Source: an uncultured Mycoplasmatota bacterium (GTDB lineage: Bacteria; Bacillota_I; Bacilli_A; RF39; UBA660). Taken from it: a stretch of DNA of 30,558 nucleotides. The stretch is from NCBI GenBank assembly GCA_900549625.1, contig URPE01000014.1:1-30558 (forward strand), read 5' to 3'. The notes under the pieces were generated by a model. It saw only the letters and a program-made list of their open reading frames with translations. It did not search any database and was not told the origin of the DNA. The translations under genes were made by a program, and so were the position numbers. Positions 15,598-24,918 of this stretch are shown here, piece after piece; the stretch's first letter is position 1, and each line of letters starts with the position of its first letter.

Positions 15598-17031
15598 ATG
15601 GAAAATAAGATAGTTAATAAGATAAAAAAAGAATTTATAGATAATACAGACTTAGTAATTAAAAAGGTTAATATTACTAAATTTAAAGATATTTATGTTA
15701 TTTACTTAGAAAGTGTTACTGGTAGTGATAAAGTAAATGAATATGTTTTAAAGAATATTACTCTTTTAAATGCTTTAAAAAGGGCTAGTTTAAGTAAACT
15801 TCAAAGTACTATTCCGGCACCACATACTGTTATTTTAAAAAATGAAGATGACATAGAGTTTTATATTACTAATGGGTTTACAATAATTATTAGAAATAAT
15901 GAGATTTTAGCCGTTGAAACTAAAGCTGATATTAACCGGGGAATCCCAGAACCAACAACACAACAAGCCGTGTTTGGTCCTAAAGATGCTTTTACTGAAA
16001 ATATTCAAATTAATCTTGGCTTAGTAAAAAGACGGATTAAAAGCCATACTCTAAAAGTCAAAAGTAAAGTCTTGGGGCGTAAAACCCTTACTATGACTAA
16101 CATTTTATATTTTGAGGATATTGCCGATGATGAATTAATCCAAAGTGTTTTAAATGAACTTGATAAAATTGATATAGATGGTATTTTAGATTCAGGAGAA
16201 CTTGCCCTTTTCTTAGAAAGTAACAATAAATCCCATTTTCCAACTGTTTTAAAGACAGAAAGACCTGATCATACTTGTAACGCTTTATTAGAAGGTAAAA
16301 TAGTTATTTTAGTAGATACGTCTCCTTTTGCTTTAATTGTGCCTGCTTTTTTTGCTGACTTTGTTAATCCTATAACTGATAACTATGTTAAAGAACAAAA
16401 TATTAACTTTTTAAAAATAGTAAGATTTATTTGTTTTTTTATTACGATGATGACACCAGCTATTTATATTGCTTTAATTAATTATAATCCTGAGACAATC
16501 CCTACATCCCTTTTAATAAACTTTAGTAGACAACGAGCAAGTGTACCTTTTCCAAGTATTATTGAAGCTATTATTATGTTATTTATTTATGAAATATTAA
16601 GGGAAAGTGATATAAGGTTTCCTAACTCTTATGGTAGTGCGATTTCGATACTTGGCGCTTTAATACTAGGAGAAGCCGCGGTAAACGCAGGATTTGTAAG
16701 CCCTATTATGATTATTGTTGTGGCTTTTACATTTATTACTAGTCTTTTATTTACTGAACAAGAATTAGTGCAAGCAGCTAGACACTTTAGAATTATCTTT
16801 CTTTTTCTTGCCACTATCTACGGTTTATATGGGATAGTTCTTGCTTTTATATATTTTATTATTCATATAACTAATATTAAAACTTTTTCAATGCCTTATT
16901 TTTATCCTCTTTCTCCTTTTAAAAAAGATTATTTATTTAAGGGATTATTAAAGAAGAATATTACTAAAGACACTAAGAGAAGTAAATTACTTGCTAGTAA
17001 AAATATAACACGAGAAAGAAGGTTTAATTAA
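15598..17031 (+). CDS. gerA: Spore germination protein, GerA family A subunit
   Basis: This is the A subunit of a Ger-type germinant receptor of the spore inner membrane, which opens ion flow when germinant is sensed. The N-terminal cytosolic domain (1-235) contains the family motif PEPTTQQAVFGPKDAFTE (about 117-134) and LGLVKRRIKS. The membrane part begins near VDTSPFALIVP and includes SLLINFSRQR, RFPNSYGSAISILGALILGEAAV and several hydrophobic spans. The length (477) is normal. It overlaps gerC by one base (TAATG) in a gerA-gerC-gerB operon, and its promoter resembles SigG targets. The organism therefore probably forms spores; the germinant is unknown. Confidence 0.95.
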   Translation: MENKIVNKIKKEFIDNTDLVIKKVNITKFKDIYVIYLESVTGSDKVNEYVLKNITLLNALKRASLSKLQSTIPAPHTVILKNEDDIEFYITNGFTIIIRNNEILAVETKADINRGIPEPTTQQAVFGPKDAFTENIQINLGLVKRRIKSHTLKVKSKVLGRKTLTMTNILYFEDIADDELIQSVLNELDKIDIDGILDSGELALFLESNNKSHFPTVLKTERPDHTCNALLEGKIVILVDTSPFALIVPAFFADFVNPITDNYVKEQNINFLKIVRFICFFITMMTPAIYIALINYNPETIPTSLLINFSRQRASVPFPSIIEAIIMLFIYEILRESDIRFPNSYGSAISILGALILGEAAVNAGFVSPIMIIVVAFTFITSLLFTEQELVQAARHFRIIFLFLATIYGLYGIVLAFIYFIIHITNIKTFSMPYFYPLSPFKKDYLFKGLLKKNITKDTKRSKLLASKNITRERRFN

Positions 17032-18107
17032 TGATAAAAACAATTATTTTGCTAATCATCATCTTATTATCAACTGGTTGTTATGATTATTCAGAGTTAA
17101 ACGAATTAGCAATTATTACAGGTATTAGTATTGATTATAAAGATGATTATGAAGTAACTTATGAGATATTGTCTACTAAAAAGTCTAGTGAAGAAGAAAG
17201 TGATAATAAAAGTTATTATATAAGTGGCAGGGGTAATAGTCTTGGTGAGGCTGTTATAGACACTAATGAAAAGTTAAGTCTTGTTCCTAATATGTCACAT
17301 ATTAAAACTATTATTATTGATGAAAAAATAGCTAATGAGAAATTGCAAGAAACAGTTGATTATATAATAAGAGATCCAGAGATTCATAATGCTTTTTATT
17401 TATGTGTTGCCGAAGGTGCTACTGCTAATGAAATACTTTCTTCAAGTAATAAAGAAGAGGCTATTATTTCTGAGGTTATTGAAAATATGGTTAAAACTGG
17501 TAATAAAAATTATAGTCTATCTAATACTGATACTTTTGAAGAATTTATTAGTAAATTAATGGATGAACATATAGATGGTGTGTTAAATATTGTTACTAAA
17601 GATAATGAAAACATCTATTTAAATGGGGTTGCATTATTTGAAAAAGATAAACTTGTTGCAAAAATTAACAAAGAAGAAACCGGACTATTAAATATTTTAA
17701 ATAATAATTCTAATAACTACCTTATCAAAACTAAATGTGATGAAGAAAACTATATCACTATTTCTTTATATGCAAATAAAGGAACAAAAATTAAAATAGA
17801 TAATGAAATAGATATTACCTCTAACTTAACAGGAAGAATCATTGAAGATAACTGTAACATTGATTTTAAAAACCCTGATAACTATCAAAGAATAAGTGAT
17901 TTATTTATTCCAGAAATAACTACAAAATATAATGATTTTTTAAATAAAATTAAACGTTATGAAGTAGATCCACTAGGTATCCAAAACATTTATTACAAAC
18001 AAACTAGACAAACACTTAGTAATTGGTATACTTACGATAATAAAATACACATTAATTTGAATGTAAATAAAAATGGTTTAGTATTTGAGGTGAAAACAAA
18101 TGGATAA
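17031..18107 (+). CDS. gerC: Spore germination lipoprotein, Ger(x)C family
   Basis: The C subunit of the receptor is a lipoprotein on the outer face of the spore inner membrane. The signal peptide ends in LLSTGC (Cys17), followed by the family start YDYSELNELAIITGISIDY. The remainder is the usual mixed alpha/beta three-domain body, ending at 358 residues (about 370-400 is usual). It overlaps gerB by 8 bases, with GAGGTG as the gerB ribosome binding site inside its end. Asn, Lys and Ile use is high, as throughout the window. Confidence 0.93.
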   Translation: MIKTIILLIIILLSTGCYDYSELNELAIITGISIDYKDDYEVTYEILSTKKSSEEESDNKSYYISGRGNSLGEAVIDTNEKLSLVPNMSHIKTIIIDEKIANEKLQETVDYIIRDPEIHNAFYLCVAEGATANEILSSSNKEEAIISEVIENMVKTGNKNYSLSNTDTFEEFISKLMDEHIDGVLNIVTKDNENIYLNGVALFEKDKLVAKINKEETGLLNILNNNSNNYLIKTKCDEENYITISLYANKGTKIKIDNEIDITSNLTGRIIEDNCNIDFKNPDNYQRISDLFIPEITTKYNDFLNKIKRYEVDPLGIQNIYYKQTRQTLSNWYTYDNKIHINLNVNKNGLVFEVKTNG

Positions 18108-19086
18108 TACAAAAACATGGGCAGTATCTTTATTTATTGGGATAAGCTTTTATTTAGGGTTTGGGTACTCACTTTTACTATCTATAACAAACACTGATGC
18201 TTTAATTAGTTTAATATTGGGTGGTACAGTAGGTTTTGGTATTATTTGGGGGTTAGAATATTTAAAAGAAAAATGGGTTAGTAATAATGTCTTAAATAGA
18301 ATATTAATAACTATCTTTAGTTTATTTTTATATAGTCAAATAGTCTTTATCTTTCAAACGTTTGCTTCTAGTTTCTTTTTACTTAAAACACCTATTTGGT
18401 TTTTAGGACTACCTATTCCCTTTTTAATATATAAAATAAGTAAACATGGGGTTAAAACTATTGGTTTACTAGCCGAATCTTTAGTCCCTATCGCTCTATT
18501 TTTAATATTATTAACTTACTTTGGTCTACTTAAAAACATTAAATTAGATTATTTAACACCTATATTTAAAACAAATACAATTGATATATTAAAAGGGAGT
18601 CTTTTAGTTGCCATGTATTCTAGTGCTCCTTACTTTCTTCTTTTAAATATTCCTTTAGATAAAAATAAGTTAAAAGTTAAGTTTTTAGTATGTCAAATTC
18701 TTTTAACTATTACTTGTTTCTTTATTATAACTACTCTTGGACCTAACTTAATAAGTATCTATCGTTACCCAGAATATATGCTCTTAAAGGAAATAGATAT
18801 TTTTAATTTTATGGAAAAAGTTGAAAATATAATATCTATTACTTGGCTTTTTAGTTTATTTATTCTATTGTCTTTATGCGGTTATAATTTAAAAGAAAAT
18901 CTACAATTTAAAAATAAGGACTATTTATTTATTATTAGTCTAATTCTTCTTTATTTATTCTCTCTTTTGGAAAGTACTCACTATATCGAAGAATTAAAAA
19001 TATATTATATTTTAATGTATATTTTTTTAGGATTTATTAGTTTATTTTTTATTATTAATTTATTAACAAGAAAAAAGATATCTTAA
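18100..19086 (+). CDS. gerB: Spore germination protein, GerAB/YndE-type permease subunit
   Basis: The B subunit is a multi-pass protein of the amino acid-polyamine-organocation transporter type that binds the germinant. The sequence is hydrophobic throughout with about ten segments, including ISFYLGFGYSLLL, LILGGTVGFGIIWGL and, near 160-190, YLTPIFKTNTIDILKGSL, which resembles the family's L-P-(V/I) ... G region. At 328 residues it is shorter than the usual 360. It is the last gene of the operon and its stop codon lies in the hairpin shared with the convergent TPR gene. Confidence 0.9.
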   Translation: MDNTKTWAVSLFIGISFYLGFGYSLLLSITNTDALISLILGGTVGFGIIWGLEYLKEKWVSNNVLNRILITIFSLFLYSQIVFIFQTFASSFFLLKTPIWFLGLPIPFLIYKISKHGVKTIGLLAESLVPIALFLILLTYFGLLKNIKLDYLTPIFKTNTIDILKGSLLVAMYSSAPYFLLLNIPLDKNKLKVKFLVCQILLTITCFFIITTLGPNLISIYRYPEYMLLKEIDIFNFMEKVENIISITWLFSLFILLSLCGYNLKENLQFKNKDYLFIISLILLYLFSLLESTHYIEELKIYYILMYIFLGFISLFFIINLLTRKKIS

Positions 19087-19110
19087 ACAACTTGTTTATT
19101 GATATCTTTT
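19073..19110. terminator. Bidirectional terminator shared by gerB and the TPR gene
   Basis: AAAAGATATC (19073-19082) pairs with GATATCTTTT (19101-19110), and inside TAAACAA pairs with TTGTTTA, a stem of about 17 bp with one asymmetric base. Both stop codons (gerB + and TPR -) lie inside it. Confidence 0.85.
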
Positions 19111-19865
19111 CTAATGCTTTTTAAATAGGCAAACATTTCTTTATTTTCTTTAATTTCTTTAATCATAGATAATTCATATAAAAATTTTTTATTTTCTTCT
19201 TTAATACCAATTTTAATATTTTCTTTAGTAATTATTTTTTTTATGTCTTTCGTACTTGTAGGCCATTTAACCCGTTTATATTTTTGCTCTAAGAAATCTA
19301 TTTCATTTTTACTAAGTTCATCTTCTTTATCATAAAAAAGGGCTAGTTTATATAATGCATATGCTACCTTTACTTTACCAAGTATTTGATAATATAACCC
19401 ATAGTACATATAGTATCTTCTTAGGTCAAAAGCATTATATATAAAATCATAAGTATATTTTATAGTATTTAACATTTTACTATAATCACCCATTAGTTTA
19501 TGAGTTTCAGCTTTTTCAAATAAGGTGTTAGTATTAAAAGGATTATAACTATACGCATTATTAATATTTATAAGGGCTTCTTTAAATTCGCCATTTTCAT
19601 TGTTAATATAGGCTTTCATTAAATATGCCCTATCAAGGACTCTTGGACTCCAAATAACATCTTCCTTAGTAATCAAAAAATCTTTCCTAAAATAAGCGTA
19701 GTATTCGATAAAATCTCTAAAACATAGAAAAGGCTGATTATTTTCAGTGTCTTTTAAAGCTTCTTTTATGTATTCGTCTAATAGAGCATTAGATTTCTCA
19801 TATTCATGAATTTCGATTAAATCATCAGCTTCTTCAACCCATACTTCTAAATCTCTATTATTCAT
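19083..19865 (-). CDS. TPR-like helical repeat protein (260 aa)
   Basis: The sequence is entirely helical with tetratricopeptide-style repeats: YEKSNALLDEYIKEAL, FKEALININNAYSYNPFN, TNTLFEKAETHKLMGDYSKML and VKVAYALYKLALFYDKEDELSKNE, spanning about residues 15-205. No signal peptide or membrane span is seen. TPR proteins act as binding scaffolds; the partner is unknown. The ATG lies inside the end of miaB (8-base overlap), so it is co-expressed with miaB; a role in tRNA modification is not implied by that alone. Confidence 0.85.
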   Translation of the reverse strand: MNNRDLEVWVEEADDLIEIHEYEKSNALLDEYIKEALKDTENNQPFLCFRDFIEYYAYFRKDFLITKEDVIWSPRVLDRAYLMKAYINNENGEFKEALININNAYSYNPFNTNTLFEKAETHKLMGDYSKMLNTIKYTYDFIYNAFDLRRYYMYYGLYYQILGKVKVAYALYKLALFYDKEDELSKNEIDFLEQKYKRVKWPTSTKDIKKIITKENIKIGIKEENKKFLYELSMIKEIKENKEMFAYLKSIRKDINKQVV

Positions 19866-21264
19866 TTATTTTACCATCTAAACTGAAACTTTTAGCCTCG
19901 GTTATTAAAACTGGTACTATCTTGCCAATAGAATCTTCTCTTGCTACAACATTAACAAGTTTCATCGTATCAGTATAACCATATACTTTTTCTTTATCTT
20001 TGTCACTTTTACCAAGTATTAAAACCGGTACTATTTTACCAACATATTCTTCATTATGTATTTTGGAATATTTATTAATTTTTTCATTTAGAATATGTAA
20101 TCTTTCTTCTTTAACACTTAAAGGTGTATCATCACGCATCTTACTAGCAGGAGTTCCTTCTCTTGGACTAAAGATAAATGTGTAAGCTCCATCAAATTTG
20201 CATTCGTCTACTACTTCTAATGTTTCTTTAAAGTCTTCTTCTGTTTCACCAGGAAAACCAACAATTATATCAGTTGTAATAGCAACACCTGGAATACGAC
20301 TCTTCATTTTCTTATAAAGACTTAAATATTCTTCCTTAGTATAACGTCTACCCATTAATCTTAAAATTCTTGAAGAACCGCTTTGTAAAGGTAAATGAAT
20401 ATAAGGCATAACATTATCATATTTACTTATCACATCAATCATCTTATCTGTAAAGTTCCATGGATGACTAGTTACAAACCTAACTCTTGGTATACCAGTA
20501 AGAGCTACTTGTTCTAGTAAATCGCCAAATTCAATGTTTTCATCTAAATCATGGCCATAGGCATTAACGTTTTGACCAAGTAAGGTAACCTCTTGATAGC
20601 CTTTATTTTTTAAATCAGTTATTTCGTTTAAGATAGCTTCCATTTTTCTTGAACGTTCTTTTCCTCTTGTATAAGGAACAATGCAATATGTACAGAACTT
20701 ATCACAGCCATATATAATGTTTACCCAAGCTGTTATTTTAGAATCTCTTTCATAGTGGGTATTTTCTAAGACTACTCCTTCTATACTTTCAACCTCAATA
20801 TCTTGTGAATCATTACTAGCATTAACTAGATAATTAGCAAGTTCATGAATATTATGGGTACCAAACACTATATTAACATAAGGGTGTTTCTTAAGTATCT
20901 CTTCGGCCACATTTTCTTCTTGACTCATGCAACCGCCAATAGCCACGATGATATCAGGTTTTTCTCTTTTTAAATGTTTAATTCTGCCTAAATAGCCAAA
21001 CACTTTATCATGAACATTTTCTCTTATAGCACATGTATTTAAAACAATAACATCTGCTTCTTCCAAAGTACTTGTCTCTTCCATCTTAAAGTTTTTTAAT
21101 ATAGCTACGATTTGTTCTGAATCATGTGTATTCATCTGACAACCATAAGTTCTAATAAAATATTTTTTACCGGCAAACTTATCACTATCAAAATACTTAA
21201 TCTCTTCGGTTTTTGTTTTACTATTTGTTCTTATTTTTGCTTTTTCTAAATTAGGTAATTTCAT
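19858..21264 (-). CDS. miaB: tRNA-2-methylthio-N6-dimethylallyladenosine synthase MiaB
   Basis: MiaB adds the methylthio group to i6A37 next to the anticodon of tRNAs reading UNN codons. It is a radical SAM enzyme with two iron-sulfur clusters. The N-terminal cluster site has C42 (YGCQMNTHD), C78 (LNTCAIRE) and C112 (GGCMSQ); the radical SAM cluster is C187, C191 and C194 (YGCDKFCTYC) followed by TRGKERSR. The C-terminal TRAM domain starts near residue 400. The order and the CxxxCxxC spacing identify MiaB rather than RimO or MtaB with good confidence. Its own promoter lies upstream. Confidence 0.96.
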   Translation of the reverse strand: MKLPNLEKAKIRTNSKTKTEEIKYFDSDKFAGKKYFIRTYGCQMNTHDSEQIVAILKNFKMEETSTLEEADVIVLNTCAIRENVHDKVFGYLGRIKHLKREKPDIIVAIGGCMSQEENVAEEILKKHPYVNIVFGTHNIHELANYLVNASNDSQDIEVESIEGVVLENTHYERDSKITAWVNIIYGCDKFCTYCIVPYTRGKERSRKMEAILNEITDLKNKGYQEVTLLGQNVNAYGHDLDENIEFGDLLEQVALTGIPRVRFVTSHPWNFTDKMIDVISKYDNVMPYIHLPLQSGSSRILRLMGRRYTKEEYLSLYKKMKSRIPGVAITTDIIVGFPGETEEDFKETLEVVDECKFDGAYTFIFSPREGTPASKMRDDTPLSVKEERLHILNEKINKYSKIHNEEYVGKIVPVLILGKSDKDKEKVYGYTDTMKLVNVVAREDSIGKIVPVLITEAKSFSLDGKINE

Positions 21265-21289
21265 ACAACCACTCCATCTAACAAACTAT

Positions 21290-21318
21290 ATTTTACCAAT
21301 TCTTTATCTTTAAAACAA
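21290..21318 (-). promoter_or_regulatory. SigA-type promoter of miaB
   Basis: On the minus strand TTGTTT (21313-21318), a 17-base spacer and TAAAAT (21290-21295), then a GGAGTGG ribosome binding site before the miaB ATG. Confidence 0.65.
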
Positions 21319-21385
21319 GCCAAAATATTTCATTTACATATTATCACTAATCTCTAAATATTTAATATTACAAGTATCCCATTTT

Positions 21386-21412
21386 AAAAAAACTCCAAAG
21401 TGGAGTTTTTTT
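21386..21412. terminator. Symmetric terminator hairpin between the membrane operon and miaB
   Basis: AAAAACTCCA pairs with TGGAGTTTTT around AAG, with A- and T-runs on both sides, so it can work in either direction. It is a second, back-up terminator behind the one at 21441-21479. Confidence 0.85.
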
Positions 21413-21440
21413 GGAATGAAACATTGATTAATAACATAAA

Positions 21441-21479
21441 AAAAGAATATAAAGTATAAAATACCAATTATATTCTTTT
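21441..21479 (-). terminator. Intrinsic terminator of the five-gene membrane operon
   Basis: A perfect 12-bp stem (21441-21452 with 21468-21479) followed on the minus strand by seven T residues. It overlaps the stop codon of the last gene. Confidence 0.8.
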
Positions 21480-22032
21480 ACTTATTATTTAAACTTTTTC
21501 TGCAAAAAGCACATACACCAGTTGTACTAGTTAAAGTGTTATCAGCGCCACAATAAGGACACTTAATAACTTTTATGTTTTTGGCTTTTTCTCTTTTCTC
21601 TTGCATTACTAAATCATTTTCTTTTCTTATTTCATTATCCCTATTAATTTGCTTAGTCATATATTTATTTAAAGCACTATAACTCTTAATACTTATATAA
21701 GATATTATATAACTTACAATGTAGAAAATAACACCTAATATTATTAGCCTTTTGCCATATGGTACTAAACCATTTAAGTATATATCATGATTTAAAAATA
21801 ATTCTAAATCAGGAATAGTACTCTTTAAATTAGGAATTAAATAAATAATTCTTGGAACAAAGATAAATATGCCAAGTACTATAAAACAAACAGACATTAT
21901 TTTCTTGTTTTTAGAGTAATCTGTAAACAACTTTAAAATACAAAGGCAAACTCCTAGAAAAGGAATAAAGTACAAAGTTATCAAAATAACTGGTAAACTT
22001 ATTAAAAATCTAATAAACAAATTGCTACGCAT
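21478..22032 (-). CDS. Membrane protein with C-terminal zinc ribbon
   Basis: The 184-residue protein has about four hydrophobic spans (roughly residues 8-32, 43-68, 85-105 and 95-118) and then a charged helix and a C-terminal zinc ribbon with CPYC (C158, C161) and CAFC (C174, C177). The topology places the ribbon in the cytoplasm. I do not recognise a family. It is the last gene of the operon, 60 bases behind the VWA gene, and has a strong GGAGTGG ribosome binding site. A role in the membrane assembly encoded upstream is inferred from position and the shared zinc-ribbon theme. Confidence 0.82.
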   Translation of the reverse strand: MRSNLFIRFLISLPVILITLYFIPFLGVCLCILKLFTDYSKNKKIMSVCFIVLGIFIFVPRIIYLIPNLKSTIPDLELFLNHDIYLNGLVPYGKRLIILGVIFYIVSYIISYISIKSYSALNKYMTKQINRDNEIRKENDLVMQEKREKAKNIKVIKCPYCGADNTLTSTTGVCAFCRKSLNNK

Positions 22033-22091
22033 AACACCACTCCTTTCTTTTTGGACATATCATATAAACCTCTCCTCTCAAGCATATAACA

Positions 22092-24866
22092 TTAATCTTC
22101 GAAATATTTCAAATCATCTTCTAATGAAAAATTAATCATAATTGGTTGATTACTTTTTGAATAGTATTTATTAGCCATTGTAACACAAGAATTTTTATTG
22201 CATTTTATATCAACATATCTTTTTTCGCCTGGAGCATTATTATCATAAACACCAAGATAGTAATGGTTGGCATCATCTATATCTTGAACAAGACTAATTG
22301 CATTTATAGCATGTGCTCCCCCATTAAAATCAGAAGCAATAACTGGCGCATCCCCATCATTTAATCTTTCTTTTAACATTTCAATAAAAGCATTTGAATC
22401 CAATTTTACAGTCATTTGCACTTTCAAAACATTTCTAAGCCATGATAAGAAATTAGAAGACGATGAATAAAATTCTGTTTCAAATTGTTTAACAAAGGAA
22501 GAATAAATAGCATTTAAGATTTGTTTATCTTGATTATTAATTACACTACTAGATTGCATTTTATCTTCATTTAACAAAACTCTTTCAGCAGTTGTGTAAT
22601 TAACGCCCCATCTTTCTAATTGAGTTTTTTTATCTAAAGTACTTTTATAAGTAATAAAATCGTATAATTTAGAATCATTAAGTTCATTTTTATACGTTTT
22701 GCTATACGCTAAAGTATCGCCAGAAAGACTATATAAATCACTTGGTTGTTCTTCATCAAAAGTCTCATAACCAAAAGTATATTTTAAAATATTTGTTTTA
22801 AGCTTATAATCATATAAATTATTGTAGTTTTTAAAATAAGTTTTACTTAAATCATAGCCATAAACATTATAATCTTCTTCTAAGTGTTTTATAGTTTTAG
22901 CTTCCATTTGCAATGGCAATTTTTTAGTATAATAAAGTTCAGCTACTGTAGCCATCCCATAACAATGACCACCGTCTGATAAATTAGTGCCATAATTACT
23001 AAAAGAAAAACCATCTCTAGAAACAACAAACCCACTATCAGCAATATTAGTTCCATCAATAGTACCATCACCATCAACGTCTTCTAAATTATAATTAATA
23101 TTCTTCCCAACAATCGCATAAATTTCATCTAAAGCTTTATCATCAGTAGCATTATAATACGCACACCCACTATTATTAGCAATATACTCTAATGCATCTG
23201 TATCAATATTGTCGCCTAAACCAATTGCACATACTTTAACATTGCTTTTTTTGGCATTCTTTAAAATATCTTCCTTAGCTAGTGCTAGCGAACCTTCAGT
23301 ATTTTTTCCGTCAGTAAGGATTATTAAGTAATTGTTATCATCAACTTTTGTAAATTTAGAAATACCACTATTTAAAGCCGTTATAATATCCGTCCCACGA
23401 GAATTACTATGCCAATAACTTTTCATACTGTTAACCGCGTCTATTGCCACATCTGATGCAGTTGTAAACGTATTTATTTGCACAAAATTGCCTGAAAATT
23501 CAGCTACACTAAATTTATAACCACCATTAAACATACCTATCATTTTATTAGTAAGAGTAAGTCTTTTAAAGTTTTTATCATTACCTAAAGCTCCAGTAGA
23601 TAAGCTATACCCAGCCTCAGTCATTTGTTCTGTTGTATACATTGATATAGAATTATCTATGGCAAACATAATATTAGTATCATTATTTACTTGATTAAGA
23701 TTTTTATTGCCAAGTACATACTTAGAAAAGTGGTTCAAAGCTGCTTTAACTACTTTTTTTTCTTTATCTACCGAAGAACTAACAAGTTCTAATTTCTTTG
23801 TTTCATCATTAAAATAAAATAAGGCTAATTCATCTTCACTGATACTTTTTTCTTCTAGACTGGCTAGATCATACGATATTTCTACCACTGCTTCATCTAA
23901 AACTCCATCAGTATAAAAATTATAAACATTATTTAATACAGCCAATTTATCAAAAGCATTAGTTTTATAAATAGTAACCGAGGTATCTGCTATATTTTTT
24001 TTGCCAGTCAAACTCATTTTAACATTTTTTTCAGTAAGATTGTAACTTAAAGTTCTCTCATCATCTTTTACATTATCGGCAAAAGAACATTCTTTTAAAG
24101 GGTCTAGTCCAAGTTGTATTTCATCATAATCATTAACTCCATCACCATCAGTGTCTGCTTGTAATGGGTCAGTTTTATAAACTTTTGTTTCGTCATAATC
24201 ACTTAGTCCATCCATATCACTATCACTAAGTAAAGGATTTGTTCCTAATTCTTTTTCTAAAATATTAGATAAGCCATCTTCATCACTGTCTATCCCATCT
24301 TCATACTTTATTTCATCGGCATCTAAATAAAGTTCATGGTCTTCTGCATATGGGTCAACTACATTATACCTTTTTGTTATTTTCCTTAATTTATAAGAAA
24401 TATTAATGGAACATTTTCCTAAAGAATCAGTTAAATTCCAACTAATTTCTTTATTTTTAAGTTCATAATCCCCACAGGTACTTTCAATTTTTAATTTGTT
24501 TATGCTTTTATCATCATCGAATAAAAAACCTAACTTAACATTACTTTGTGTTACTAAATCAAGTGATAAATCTTTATATTCATCATTCCATTTTAATTTA
24601 GTATAACCAAATAATAATCCATAAGCTACATATATAAATGCTAAACAAATTAAAATACCACTACCAAATGTTAATTGTTTTTTATATTTAGAAATTAAAG
24701 CTTTAACTGAGGCAGTCGCTTTAAATATTTTTTGATTAATTTCTTCTGTGAAATTACTATTATTTTCATTTATTATATCAATATTATTATTTTCTAATTT
24801 ATATCCACAATTATTGCAAAAGCATTGATTTTCTTGCAATTTATTACCACATTTTGGACAATACAC
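22092..24866 (-). CDS. Zinc ribbon-TM-TSP3-VWA-cysteine peptidase-like membrane protein
   Basis: From the GTG at 24866 the protein is 924 residues. Order: zinc ribbon C3, C6, C17, C20; Ser/Asn-rich linker; one transmembrane helix (about 66-90); Asp-rich repeats DSDEDGLSN, DSDMDGLSD and DTDGDGVND (about 190-255), the calcium-binding TSP3 type; a VWA domain (about 395-585) with MIDAS DNSIS and ILTDG; a further DVDGDGTIDG near 596; and a papain-like C-terminal region with C635 (GGHCYGMA), H852 (GGAHAI) and D875/N876 (YDNN) as a candidate catalytic set. Topology puts the ribbon inside and the rest outside. I choose GTG over the upstream TTG (24896), because GGGAG sits 8 bases before it and the TTG lies inside a hairpin. 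Cleavage activity is inferred. Confidence 0.85.
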   Translation of the reverse strand: MYCPKCGNKLQENQCFCNNCGYKLENNNIDIINENNSNFTEEINQKIFKATASVKALISKYKKQLTFGSGILICLAFIYVAYGLLFGYTKLKWNDEYKDLSLDLVTQSNVKLGFLFDDDKSINKLKIESTCGDYELKNKEISWNLTDSLGKCSINISYKLRKITKRYNVVDPYAEDHELYLDADEIKYEDGIDSDEDGLSNILEKELGTNPLLSDSDMDGLSDYDETKVYKTDPLQADTDGDGVNDYDEIQLGLDPLKECSFADNVKDDERTLSYNLTEKNVKMSLTGKKNIADTSVTIYKTNAFDKLAVLNNVYNFYTDGVLDEAVVEISYDLASLEEKSISEDELALFYFNDETKKLELVSSSVDKEKKVVKAALNHFSKYVLGNKNLNQVNNDTNIMFAIDNSISMYTTEQMTEAGYSLSTGALGNDKNFKRLTLTNKMIGMFNGGYKFSVAEFSGNFVQINTFTTASDVAIDAVNSMKSYWHSNSRGTDIITALNSGISKFTKVDDNNYLIILTDGKNTEGSLALAKEDILKNAKKSNVKVCAIGLGDNIDTDALEYIANNSGCAYYNATDDKALDEIYAIVGKNINYNLEDVDGDGTIDGTNIADSGFVVSRDGFSFSNYGTNLSDGGHCYGMATVAELYYTKKLPLQMEAKTIKHLEEDYNVYGYDLSKTYFKNYNNLYDYKLKTNILKYTFGYETFDEEQPSDLYSLSGDTLAYSKTYKNELNDSKLYDFITYKSTLDKKTQLERWGVNYTTAERVLLNEDKMQSSSVINNQDKQILNAIYSSFVKQFETEFYSSSSNFLSWLRNVLKVQMTVKLDSNAFIEMLKERLNDGDAPVIASDFNGGAHAINAISLVQDIDDANHYYLGVYDNNAPGEKRYVDIKCNKNSCVTMANKYYSKSNQPIMINFSLEDDLKYFED

Positions 24867-24884
24867 ACTACTCACTCCCTTTTT

Positions 24885-24916
24885 AATAAATAGCAACGGA
24901 ACCGTTGCTATTTATT
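24885..24916 (-). repeat. 32-bp perfect inverted repeat between two operon genes
   Basis: AATAAATAGCAACGG and its exact complement flank a central AA, giving a 14-15 bp stem. It lies between the stop of the Asn-rich zinc-ribbon gene and the VWA gene start. No T-run follows on either strand, so it is not a standard terminator; an mRNA stability or processing element or a protein site is more likely. Confidence 0.75.
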
Positions 24917-24918
24917 CA

